DNA of 64,000 bases. Origin: Pseudomonadota bacterium (GTDB lineage: Bacteria; Pseudomonadota; Gammaproteobacteria; Burkholderiales; Burkholderiaceae_B). Shown one piece after another: positions 35,399 through 42,423 of this stretch. The position numbers and the translations under genes were made by a program. The stretch lies in contig JAEXOO010000043.1 in assembly GCA_023439305.1 (NCBI GenBank), positions 62,001-126,000 of the forward strand. Reading direction: 5' to 3'. The first letter of the stretch is position 1. Each line of letters opens with the position of its first letter. A model generated the notes under the pieces. The model worked only from the letters and a program-made list of their open reading frames with translations. It searched no databases and had not been told where the DNA came from.

Positions 35399-36847
35399 CT
35401 AGACGGGTTTGCCGGATTGGCTGATGAAGCGGCTGTGCAGATAGGCATCCAGGCCTTCGGGGCCGCCTTCGTAGCCCAGGCCGCTGTGCTTGAGTCCGCC
35501 TATGGGGGCGTCGGCCAGCGCGGGCACGAAATGATTCACGCCTATCCAGGCGGCCTGGACGCGCTCGGTGAACTGCGCCGCCCGCGATAGCGTGTTGGTG
35601 AAGGCATAGGCGGCCAGTCCCAGGTCGGGGTGGTTGGCGCGTTCCATGACCTCGTCCAGCGAGTCAAACGGCATGATGGGCGCCACCGGGCAGAAGGGCT
35701 CTTCGTGCAGGATGGTGGCGCTGTCGGGCACATCGGTCAGGACGGTGGGCGCAAAGAAATAGCCTTGTTCGCCGATTCGCTCGCCGCCCAGCGCCACCTG
35801 GGCGCCGGCGTCGCGCGCTTGCTCAACATAATGGCGAGCGGCGCTCAGGCGGCGCTCGTTATTCAGCGGTCCCATCTGTGTGCCGGCCTGCATGCCGTTG
35901 CCCACCTGGATGGCGCCGGCATGGCGGACAAAGGCTTCGGTGAAGGGTTGCAGAATGCGGCGATGCACATAGAAGCGGCTGGGCGACAGGCAGACCTGGC
36001 CAGCGTTGCGGAACTTGAAGCCGACGCACAGCTTGGCGACGTGCTCTGGATCGACATCGTCAAATACCACCACAGGCGCATGGCCGCCCAGCTCCATGGT
36101 GGCCGGCTTGAGCTCCTGAGCGGCCAGGGTAGCCAGCAGACGGCCCACACCGACTGAGCCGGTGAATGACACTTTGCGGATGATCGGCGAACGGATCACG
36201 TGTTCGGAAATGTCGGCCGGAACCCCATACAACAGGTTGATGACCCCTGCGGGCACGCCAGCGTCCACGAAGGCGCGCACGAGTTCAATACAGGCGGCGG
36301 GCGTTTCTTCGGCCGGTTTGAGCACCACGGTGCAGCCGGCCGCCAGGGCCGCGGCCAGCTTGCGTGCCGCCAGCACGACAGGAAAGTTCCAGGGGACAAA
36401 GGCGCCGACGGGCCCGATGGCGCCTTTGATGGATGCTTGAGTCAGATGCTGCTCGCGCGCCGGCAGCAGGCGCCCGTAGGCTCGCTTGCCTTCTTCAGTG
36501 CACCACAGAATGGTCTCGATGGCGCGATCCAGCTCGCCGTGGGAATCGGCTAGCGGTTTGCCGTTTTCCAGGGTCAGCACAGCGGCGATGGCATCGCGGC
36601 GTTCGTGCAGCAGCGTGGCGGCACGCTTCAGATAGGGCTCGCGTTGCCAGGGCGTCAGTGCGGACCAGGCCGGGAAAGCCTGATGGGCTGCTTGCAGCGC
36701 ATCGTCCACATCGGCGGCGCTGGCAACGGGCAAACGCGCCAGTTCGGCGCCGCAAGCGGGGTTGATGACCGGCAATGTGTCGCGTCCCTGGACGCCACGC
36801 CATTCGCCGGCGACCAGCAGGGCAAGTTCTTGGGGGTAATGCGCCAT
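35399..36847 (-). CDS. NAD(P)-dependent aldehyde dehydrogenase (GabD-like)
   Basis: This 482-residue aldehyde dehydrogenase has the catalytic Cys286 in NAGQVCLSPSR, the general-base Glu in MELGGHAP, the nucleotide-loop SFTGSVGVGR and the NFPVV motif. It is closest in style to succinate-semialdehyde/vanillin-type dehydrogenases. The ATG at 36847 is chosen over an in-frame upstream start because GGAG lies 9 nt before it. It is the first gene of the operon driven by the promoter at 36893-36921 and should oxidise the aldehyde made by the GMC enzyme. Confidence 0.9.
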   Translation of the reverse strand: MAHYPQELALLVAGEWRGVQGRDTLPVINPACGAELARLPVASAADVDDALQAAHQAFPAWSALTPWQREPYLKRAATLLHERRDAIAAVLTLENGKPLADSHGELDRAIETILWCTEEGKRAYGRLLPAREQHLTQASIKGAIGPVGAFVPWNFPVVLAARKLAAALAAGCTVVLKPAEETPAACIELVRAFVDAGVPAGVINLLYGVPADISEHVIRSPIIRKVSFTGSVGVGRLLATLAAQELKPATMELGGHAPVVVFDDVDPEHVAKLCVGFKFRNAGQVCLSPSRFYVHRRILQPFTEAFVRHAGAIQVGNGMQAGTQMGPLNNERRLSAARHYVEQARDAGAQVALGGERIGEQGYFFAPTVLTDVPDSATILHEEPFCPVAPIMPFDSLDEVMERANHPDLGLAAYAFTNTLSRAAQFTERVQAAWIGVNHFVPALADAPIGGLKHSGLGYEGGPEGLDAYLHSRFISQSGKPV

Positions 36848-36892
36848 GGTGTTGTGCTCCTTCACCGTCAATAAATTGTTGTTCTTGAAATT

Positions 36893-36921
36893 ACTATAGA
36901 ACTATATAGGACTATAGTCAA
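36893..36921 (-). promoter_or_regulatory. Catabolic operon promoter overlapped by CTATAG operator
   Basis: Read on the minus strand: -35 TTGACT (36921-36916), 17-bp spacer, -10 TATAGT (36898-36893). The whole spacer is palindromic: arms ACTATAG (36893-36899) and CTATAGT (36912-36918) flank CTATATAG (36902-36909). The 18 bases 36917-36900 are identical to those in front of the TauE/MFS genes. Confidence 0.85.
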
Positions 36922-37212
36922 ACGACTTTACCTGGTACAACGCATCGACAGTGATGTGTGAACAATCGAGGTGCATGTAAGCGAATGCCCGCGCTGTTTA
37001 TCGTCTTGTGGAGCAAACCCGGCGTGTCAAGCCAAGAGCTGCCGGGTGAGGTCGAGCGCTGGCGCTGAATGGGTACCCCTGTTCTTCCAGGAATATGGGA
37101 TTGAGCCGGACGAGAAGCGACTGGAGTTTTATTGTGTTCTGGATGAGTTTTTCTGCGCGCTGCGCATAAGGCGGGCAAAGATGAAAAACAGCGAATGTGA
37201 CCTGTTATTTTA
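36922..37212. other. Intergenic stretch with no supported gene
   Basis: Between the catabolic promoter and the Fur-controlled promoter. A short plus-strand frame (36971-37216) is Cys-rich and has no ribosome site or family look. I see no repeat or RNA structure that stands out. Confidence 0.5.
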
Positions 37213-37241
37213 TTGAAATGATAATTATTATCATTTAATAT
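37213..37241 (+). promoter_or_regulatory. Fur box within the ZIP transporter promoter
   Basis: -35 TTGAAA (37213-37218), 17-bp spacer, -10 TAATAT (37236-37241). The spacer is occupied by a perfect palindrome, arms AAATGATAAT (37216-37225) and ATTATCATTT (37227-37236), which matches the Fur consensus closely. Iron-loaded Fur would block RNA polymerase. Confidence 0.88.
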
Positions 37242-37382
37242 TTTTAATTAGGAAAAGGTGCAGAGAGCGCTACACTCATCAGGCAAGCTCTGCGCTGTAT
37301 CACATCCGCGTTGTCGACTTTGCCTTTGCCGCGCCGGCATTCCGGAGCCAGGCGACGCGTCTACCGGGATGTTGCTCTGCGT

Positions 37383-38321
37383 ATGAAAAAGAACCTCAGC
37401 CAATTCAGTTCATCGGGCCAGGGATCTCCTGTCAGCCTGCGCCAGTCTGTGCGCTTGTGGATAGGGCTGATCATCTCCATGGGCGGGGTCTGGGCCCTTG
37501 GTCACCAGTTCTGGGTCTATGCCCAGAACCATCCCGCCGTGCAGCAGGCCCTGTTGGGCGGCTCGGTCGCCGCGCTGGCCACGGCGCTGGGCACCGTGCC
37601 CGTCATGCTGTCCCAGACCATGTCGCAGCGCACCCAGGATACGCTTTATGGCTTCGGTGCTGGGGTCATGCTGGCGGCCTGCGCTTTTTCTCTGATTTTG
37701 CCTGGTCTGGACAGCGTCCAGTCGCAAGGCTTGTTCGGAGGCGGGGGCTGGGCGGCGGGAGGCGTGATCGGCGCCGCCATCTTGTTCGGGGCGGCGGCCT
37801 TGCTGGGCTTGGACAGGCTCTTGCCGCATGAGCACTTCATCAAAGGGCGGGAAGGGCCGGATCTGCAATTGGCCCGCACGCTGCGCCGTACCTGGCTGTT
37901 CGTCATTGCCATTACCTTGCACAATCTGCCCGAAGGCCTGGCCATCGGGGTCGGTTACGTGGGCAATGACGGCGTACGGGCCAATGCATTGGCGACGGGG
38001 ATCGCGATTCAGGATGTGCCGGAAGGCTTGGTGGTGGCCATGGCATTGCTCGCGGCGGGCTACAGCCGCCGGTTCTCCGTGCTGCTGGGTATGGCCAGCG
38101 GCTTGGTCGAGCCCATAGGGGCCGTATTAGGCGCCGTCGCGGTCAGCAGTTCCGTGGTGCTGCTGCCGTGGGGGCTGGGTTTTGCCGCCGGCGCCATGCT
38201 GTTTGTCATCAGTCACGAAATTATCCCCGAGTCTCACCGTCAAGGTCATGAGACATATGCTACGGGCGGCCTGATGCTGGGTTTTGTGCTGATGATGGTT
38301 CTGGACACCGCCTTGGGCTGA
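37383..38321 (+). CDS. ZIP-family divalent metal transporter
   Basis: This 312-residue inner-membrane protein has about eight helices. The ZIP metal-site motifs are in helices 4 and 5 (TLHNLPEGLAIGVG and AIQDVPEGLVVAMAL), with SHEIIPESH in a later helix. It imports Zn, Fe or Mn. The ATG at 37383 begins MKKNLSQF; the frame is open further up but without a ribosome site. The Fur-controlled promoter and the adjacent convergent sodA suggest Mn import during iron shortage to load Mn-SOD. In Pseudomonas aeruginosa a ZIP gene similarly adjoins the fagA-fumC-orfX-sodA operon. Confidence 0.87.
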   Translation: MKKNLSQFSSSGQGSPVSLRQSVRLWIGLIISMGGVWALGHQFWVYAQNHPAVQQALLGGSVAALATALGTVPVMLSQTMSQRTQDTLYGFGAGVMLAACAFSLILPGLDSVQSQGLFGGGGWAAGGVIGAAILFGAAALLGLDRLLPHEHFIKGREGPDLQLARTLRRTWLFVIAITLHNLPEGLAIGVGYVGNDGVRANALATGIAIQDVPEGLVVAMALLAAGYSRRFSVLLGMASGLVEPIGAVLGAVAVSSSVVLLPWGLGFAAGAMLFVISHEIIPESHRQGHETYATGGLMLGFVLMMVLDTALG

Positions 38322-38335
38322 TCGGACCCGATTGG

Positions 38336-38983
38336 CTATGCTGATGGGTGGCCGCCAACGTTATATCGTGATGCAGCACGGCACGCACTATAGCGGCGCG
38401 CGACTTCGGGCCAATGGATGACCTGGTAGAACGCAGCGATGTATTCGGGACGGCGGTTCTGGTATTTCAGGTAGTAGGCGTGCTCCCATACGTCCAATCC
38501 CAGGATGGGGGTGTTACCGGTCATCAGCGGGCTGTCTTGATTGCCGGTGCTTTCTACCACCAGCGTTTTTTCCGGGTTGACGCTCAGCCAGGCCCAGCCG
38601 CTGCCGAAACGGGTCAGCGCGGCCTTGGTGAAAGCCTCCTGGAAGGCATCGAGTCCGCCCAGGTCCGTGACGATGGCCTGCGCCAGCTCGCCTTCTGGCC
38701 GTCCGCCTCCTTGCGGCGACATGACTTCCCAGAACAGGCTGTGATTGGCGTGGCCGCCGCCATTGTTGCGCACGGCATGGCGAACCGGCTCGGGCAGGGA
38801 GTCCATCCGGGTGAGCAGTTCGTCGATGGGCGGACAAGGCAGCCCGGCGTCCTGTAGCGCCGCATTCAGATTATTGACGTAGGTCTGATGATGCTTGCTG
38901 TGGTGGATTTCCATGGTCTGCGCATCGATATGTGGCTCCAGCGCATCGTAGGCATAGGGTATGGAAGGCAGGGTGTAAGGCAT
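38336..38983 (-). CDS. sodA: Superoxide dismutase, Mn type
   Basis: At 215 residues this has the full Fe/Mn-SOD fold. Metal ligands are His in MEIHHSKHHQTYV, His in GGGHANHSLFW, and Asp/His in DVWEHAYYLKY. The motif GNQDSPL places the active-site Gln on the C-terminal half, which favours manganese over iron. It removes superoxide in the cytoplasm. It lies 52 nt after orfX and is probably transcribed from the Fur-like promoter upstream of that gene, so expected to rise under iron limitation. It is convergent with the ZIP gene, whose stop is 14 nt away. Confidence 0.93.
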   Translation of the reverse strand: MPYTLPSIPYAYDALEPHIDAQTMEIHHSKHHQTYVNNLNAALQDAGLPCPPIDELLTRMDSLPEPVRHAVRNNGGGHANHSLFWEVMSPQGGGRPEGELAQAIVTDLGGLDAFQEAFTKAALTRFGSGWAWLSVNPEKTLVVESTGNQDSPLMTGNTPILGLDVWEHAYYLKYQNRRPEYIAAFYQVIHWPEVARRYSACRAASRYNVGGHPSA

Positions 38984-39035
38984 TGATCAACTCCTGGGTC
39001 GGACGACGAAGAGCGCAACGCGTGGGCGCTGCACC

Positions 39036-39515
39036 TTAATGAGCGGCTGAGCGGTCTTGTGTGCCTGTGACGCCCAGAAAAAGGGCGGCGCAGGCCGGCA
39101 TGTGATGAGGGTAGCGGCGGGCAAAGCGCGACAGCTCGGCATACGTGCGGCGACTGTGCCGCCAGGCGGCCATGCGCCATGTATCGTCCAGGCGAGGGTT
39201 GGCGGCGGCGCGGCACAAGGTTTCGTGGGCCGTACACAGATGCAGCCCTTGATTGTCGGATTGTCCCAGCTGTTCGCAGGCGTCCGCCAGGTTCAGGTGG
39301 GCGATCACCCAGGCGGCGATGGTGGCGTCGGCGTGTTCGATATCGTTGAACAGAAGGGGGCGCACGTGTGCGCCCGCCTGCTGATAGCGCTGGGCCGCGG
39401 CGCTGTAGTCGCACGCCTGGAAAGCCTGGTTTCCTTGTACGATCAGCGTCTGCCAGGACAGGAGTTCATCGGTCTGGGCAAAAGCGTGCTGCGGCTGTTG
39501 GGTAAGAGTCTGCAT
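39036..39515 (-). CDS. OrfX-like protein of the Fur-regulated sodA operon
   Basis: This 159-residue soluble, largely helical protein has a pattern of Trp/Tyr and Ala helices (FQACDYSAAAQRYQQAG) resembling a TPR-like fold. Its neighbour and size match the uncharacterised orfX of the P. aeruginosa fagA-fumC-orfX-sodA operon. Function is unknown. GGAG lies 6 nt before the ATG. Missing here are fumC and fagA, which usually accompany it, so the operon is reduced to orfX-sodA. Confidence 0.65.
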   Translation of the reverse strand: MQTLTQQPQHAFAQTDELLSWQTLIVQGNQAFQACDYSAAAQRYQQAGAHVRPLLFNDIEHADATIAAWVIAHLNLADACEQLGQSDNQGLHLCTAHETLCRAAANPRLDDTWRMAAWRHSRRTYAELSRFARRYPHHMPACAALFLGVTGTQDRSAAH

Positions 39516-39555
39516 GCGTTGCTCCTGAGGAAAAGGTCTGTCTTTGATCGTTAAT

Positions 39556-39574
39556 AATAATGATTTGCATTTAT
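39556..39574 (-). promoter_or_regulatory. Degenerate Fur box upstream of orfX-sodA
   Basis: The minus strand carries ATAAATGCAAATCATTATT, which matches 13 of 19 positions of the classical Fur consensus, with AATCATTAT intact. It lies about 40-60 bp before the orfX start. Confidence 0.6.
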
Positions 39575-39651
39575 ATTTTCAAGAAAGATTCAGTCAATCG
39601 GCGGCAGCAGGACGACGTTACGATGCAGGAACGAGTCGATCGGCTTTTATT

Positions 39652-39673
39652 TATTTTGTTCTATGACAAAATA
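39652..39673. promoter_or_regulatory. Inverted repeat upstream of the DapA-family gene
   Basis: TATTTTGT (39652-39659), TCTATG, ACAAAATA (39666-39673): perfect 8-bp arms, 26 bp before the start codon. Its position suits a repressor operator; the regulator is not encoded nearby. Confidence 0.5.
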
Positions 39674-39698
39674 GAGATTTAAACAGGGAGCACATGTC

Positions 39699-40589
39699 AT
39701 GCTGACAGGATTGTGCGCCTATCCTCTGACTCCTTTTTATCAGGGCAGGCCGGACGAGGCGGGATTTGAACGTTTGATGGAGCGCCTCAAGCGGGCGCGA
39801 GTGGATTCCATCTGTGTGCTGGGCTCGACGGGCAATTTCGCCTACATGACTCGGCAGGAGCGTGCGCAAATTGCTCGGCAAGCGGTGGCGCAGGCGGCAG
39901 GGATTCCCGTGGTGGTGGGCGTCAGCGCACTGGGCGCACGCGATGTGCTCGACCTGGCGCAGGACGCTCAGCAAGCCGGAGCGGCCGCGTTGATGCTGTC
40001 GCCCATGTGTTATCAGGTGTTGCGCGATCACGAAGTGTATGCACTGTTTCGCAGTCTCAGCGATGCAGCCTCGGTGCCGCTGGTGGTGTATGACAATCCG
40101 GCCACAACCCATTTCGCCTGCAGCGATGAACTGCTGGGGCAGTTGGCGTCGCTGCCCCAGGTACGCACCATCAAGATCCCGGCCGTTCCTTTGCAACTAC
40201 CGCAGGCGCAGGAGCGCATGAGCAGGCTCCGGGCGTTGTTGCCGTCCGGGGTCGGCGTGGGTGTCAGCGGCGATGCGTCGGCAGTGGCGGGACTGATGGC
40301 CGGATGTGAGGCCTGGTGCTCGGTTCTGGGCGGTTTGTTTCCGCAAGATATGATGGCTATTTGCCGGGTGGCCCAGGCGGGTCAAGAACGGCCTGCCCAC
40401 GCCTTGTCGGCGCGCTGGCAAAGCGTGTGGAACCTGAACGCCCGTTATGGCAGCCTGCGCGTGCTGGCGACGGCGGCCGAGTTGCTGGGTCTGGTGTCGG
40501 GGCCCTGTCTGCCGGCGCCGCTGCAATCCTTGGGTGAACCCGCCCGGGTGGAACTCAAGACGGCGCTGGCGCGCCTGGGCCTGTACTGA
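39699..40589 (+). CDS. DapA/N-acetylneuraminate lyase family aldolase
   Basis: This 296-residue TIM-barrel protein of the dihydrodipicolinate synthase family has GSTGNFAYM in place of the usual GTTGE, the YDNPATT tyrosine motif and the Schiff-base lysine in TIKIPA. These keep the pyruvate-binding chemistry, but the altered motifs and isolated location argue against true DapA. A catabolic aldolase or dehydratase for a keto acid is likely. GGGAG lies 8 nt before the ATG, and an inverted repeat sits in the promoter. It stands alone. Confidence 0.8.
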   Translation: MLTGLCAYPLTPFYQGRPDEAGFERLMERLKRARVDSICVLGSTGNFAYMTRQERAQIARQAVAQAAGIPVVVGVSALGARDVLDLAQDAQQAGAAALMLSPMCYQVLRDHEVYALFRSLSDAASVPLVVYDNPATTHFACSDELLGQLASLPQVRTIKIPAVPLQLPQAQERMSRLRALLPSGVGVGVSGDASAVAGLMAGCEAWCSVLGGLFPQDMMAICRVAQAGQERPAHALSARWQSVWNLNARYGSLRVLATAAELLGLVSGPCLPAPLQSLGEPARVELKTALARLGLY

Positions 40590-40623
40590 TGGGCCTGGCC
40601 CGCTCGGCCAGGAACACAAACAG

Positions 40624-40659
40624 AAACCGCCGCGCAGAATGACTCTGCGCGGCGGTTTT
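40624..40659. terminator. Bidirectional terminator
   Basis: AAACCGCCGCGCAGA, loop ATGAC, TCTGCGCGGCGGTTTT. It serves the DapA-family gene and the convergent PPC-domain gene. Confidence 0.88.
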
Positions 40660-40684
40660 CGTCCACAGTCTTGTATCTGGACGA

Positions 40685-42115
40685 CTACTGTCGGCGTGCG
40701 ACGATCTCGTATTCCATATCGCGGCTGCTGTCGCCCAACGACACGGCCTGCAGCTCGTATTCGCCGGCCTGCAGTTCCACTTCCAGTCGGGCATTCATGT
40801 CGCCGCCGCTGTCGTCGTCTTCAACAATAGTCTGGCCGTTCTGGCTCAGCACCAGGTAGGTATCGAATACCGGCGAGGTCATGTCGATCAGGTAGCGTCC
40901 GGGTTGGCGCACCGTCATTTTGTAGACATCGCGGGTGACGCCTTCCAGCATGATGGCCTGGCGCGGTTCGCCCACGCGCAAGGTGCCGCCGCCGGCATTG
41001 GCGGGAGCCGGCTGGCCGGAGGCGTTCAGCGTGTACAGACCGGCTTGTATGGAGCCCGCGATGTTGACATGGTGTTCGCCCGGCTGCAGGACGGCCCGGA
41101 TGCGTTGCTGGTGCAGGTCGTCATTGGACTGGACACCAGTCAGCTGGCCCAGTTGCAGGTCGGCGTAAAAGCCTTGGGTATTCAGCTGCAGGGTGACTAG
41201 GGTGGGTTCGCTCAGTGTCAAGGAGTAGGATTGGTTCTGGCCGGTGAACAGGCCCGTGCGGTTTTCGCCGTCCAGGCTCAGCGCATCGCCGTCTTTCAGA
41301 TCTGGTTGCGTCGTGATTTCCTGCTGCTGGATGTCCAGGCTGAACCCCCCGTGGAAGCTTTGCGAGCCGTTGGCCGACGATGCCTGCACGATGTACTCGC
41401 CGGCTTTCAGATAGACCTGAATCCGGGCGTCCATATTATCGCCGCTGTCATCGTCCGACACCAGTTCCATGCCGCGTTTGTCGATCAGCTTCAGGTAGGA
41501 GTCCAGGCTGTTCTGGTCAGCTTTCATGTCGATGCGGTACAGGCCGTCTTTTTCGATATTCAGGCGATAGCGCTTCTGGCCGCCCAGTGCCCAGTCATTG
41601 ATGTTCTGGCCGGCGGTCAGTGCTTCACCCGAGTAGGATTTGAGCGTGCTGGCCTGGACCTGGAAGGGGCCGTAGGCGCTGGTGTCATACCCGCTGACGA
41701 CGACCTGGTAGGTATCGTTGAAATCGGCCTTGAAGCCCAGCGTCGTCGCTTTGTTCTTGTCGTCGCTGACCGGGCATTCATCGCACCGCTGGCTGCGCGT
41801 GAGCAGCTCGCCATCGCGCAGCACGCTGATCTGGGCGCGCAAGGGGCCGGTCACGGCGATCTTGACGATCTGACCCGCCTCGGTTTTGACGTCGTAGAGT
41901 GCGCTGCGAACGCCGTCGCTCAGGTTCAGAAAACTCTGGCTGGTCAGTTCGCCGCCCGTTTTCTGATCCATGGCCAGCGCGGCGGCGGAGGCGGAAGCCG
42001 CGGCGGCAGGCTTGGCCTTGGGAGCCGAGCCTGCCTGCTCTTGATAGTAGTAGACGGCGCCACCGGCACCGACAAGAACACCGAGAATAGCGGCAAAGAG
42101 AGTGGAAGGCTTCAT
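40685..42115 (-). CDS. Membrane-anchored or secreted protein with PPC-like domain repeats
   Basis: This 476-residue protein has an N-terminal hydrophobic helix (LFAAILGVLVGAGGAVYY), an Ala/Ser/Lys linker, then several beta-sandwich repeats. Two copies of a PPC-type motif are clear: DSYLKLIDKRGMELVSDDDSG around the middle and DTYLVLSQNGQTIVEDDDSG near the end, each followed by a DARIQ/NARLE strand and GEYxxQA. PPC domains are Ca-binding sandwiches usually found on secreted peptidases; no catalytic domain is seen here. Two Cys in CDECPV could form a disulfide. Probably a periplasmic structural or binding protein; function unknown. Confidence 0.65.
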   Translation of the reverse strand: MKPSTLFAAILGVLVGAGGAVYYYQEQAGSAPKAKPAAAASASAAALAMDQKTGGELTSQSFLNLSDGVRSALYDVKTEAGQIVKIAVTGPLRAQISVLRDGELLTRSQRCDECPVSDDKNKATTLGFKADFNDTYQVVVSGYDTSAYGPFQVQASTLKSYSGEALTAGQNINDWALGGQKRYRLNIEKDGLYRIDMKADQNSLDSYLKLIDKRGMELVSDDDSGDNMDARIQVYLKAGEYIVQASSANGSQSFHGGFSLDIQQQEITTQPDLKDGDALSLDGENRTGLFTGQNQSYSLTLSEPTLVTLQLNTQGFYADLQLGQLTGVQSNDDLHQQRIRAVLQPGEHHVNIAGSIQAGLYTLNASGQPAPANAGGGTLRVGEPRQAIMLEGVTRDVYKMTVRQPGRYLIDMTSPVFDTYLVLSQNGQTIVEDDDSGGDMNARLEVELQAGEYELQAVSLGDSSRDMEYEIVARRQ

Positions 42116-42423
42116 GGTTTTTGTTTGGAGTTTGAAAAGGGAGTGCGCCTGGGACAATCGACTCAAACGCACGTCAGCGGGCTCGATTGTACTGGAGTGG
42201 CGTTTGCGATCGCAGCAGCCGGCAACAGAATGCTACCCGCTAGGCACGCTTGGATACATACAGAAATGCGGCTGCGGGCCTCCGCCTTACGCCGTCATGC
42301 CGCTTCTTGGGGGGCGGGGCTTTGAAAAAGGGGCTTTTTTTTGTTACGAATGACAGCGCGCCGCCGTTCATCCAGATACCTGACCGCGACGTCAGGAGGT
42401 AGTGACGGGCCAAAAATACGGCC
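42116..42423. other. Intergenic stretch, upstream of the PPC gene and downstream of the deacetylase
   Basis: It holds the PPC gene's promoter region, without a convincing -10/-35, and a T-run (GGGGCTTTTTTTT near 42332-42342) preceded by a weak GC stem that could end transcription. No gene is supported. Confidence 0.45.

Noticed and set aside
29786..36847. Reading the operon as a choline-O-sulfate to dimethylglycine route (sulfatase, choline dehydrogenase, betaine aldehyde dehydrogenase, betaine oxygenase)
   Set aside because: Each enzyme class would fit, but the Rieske protein has the phthalate 4,5-dioxygenase N-terminal signature rather than that of betaine oxygenases, and MFS/TauE transporters replace the usual betaine transporters. 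Kept only as an alternative to test.
36971..37216. An 81-codon frame between the catabolic promoter and the Fur box
   Set aside because: No ribosome site, Cys-rich composition, and it runs into the Fur-controlled promoter.
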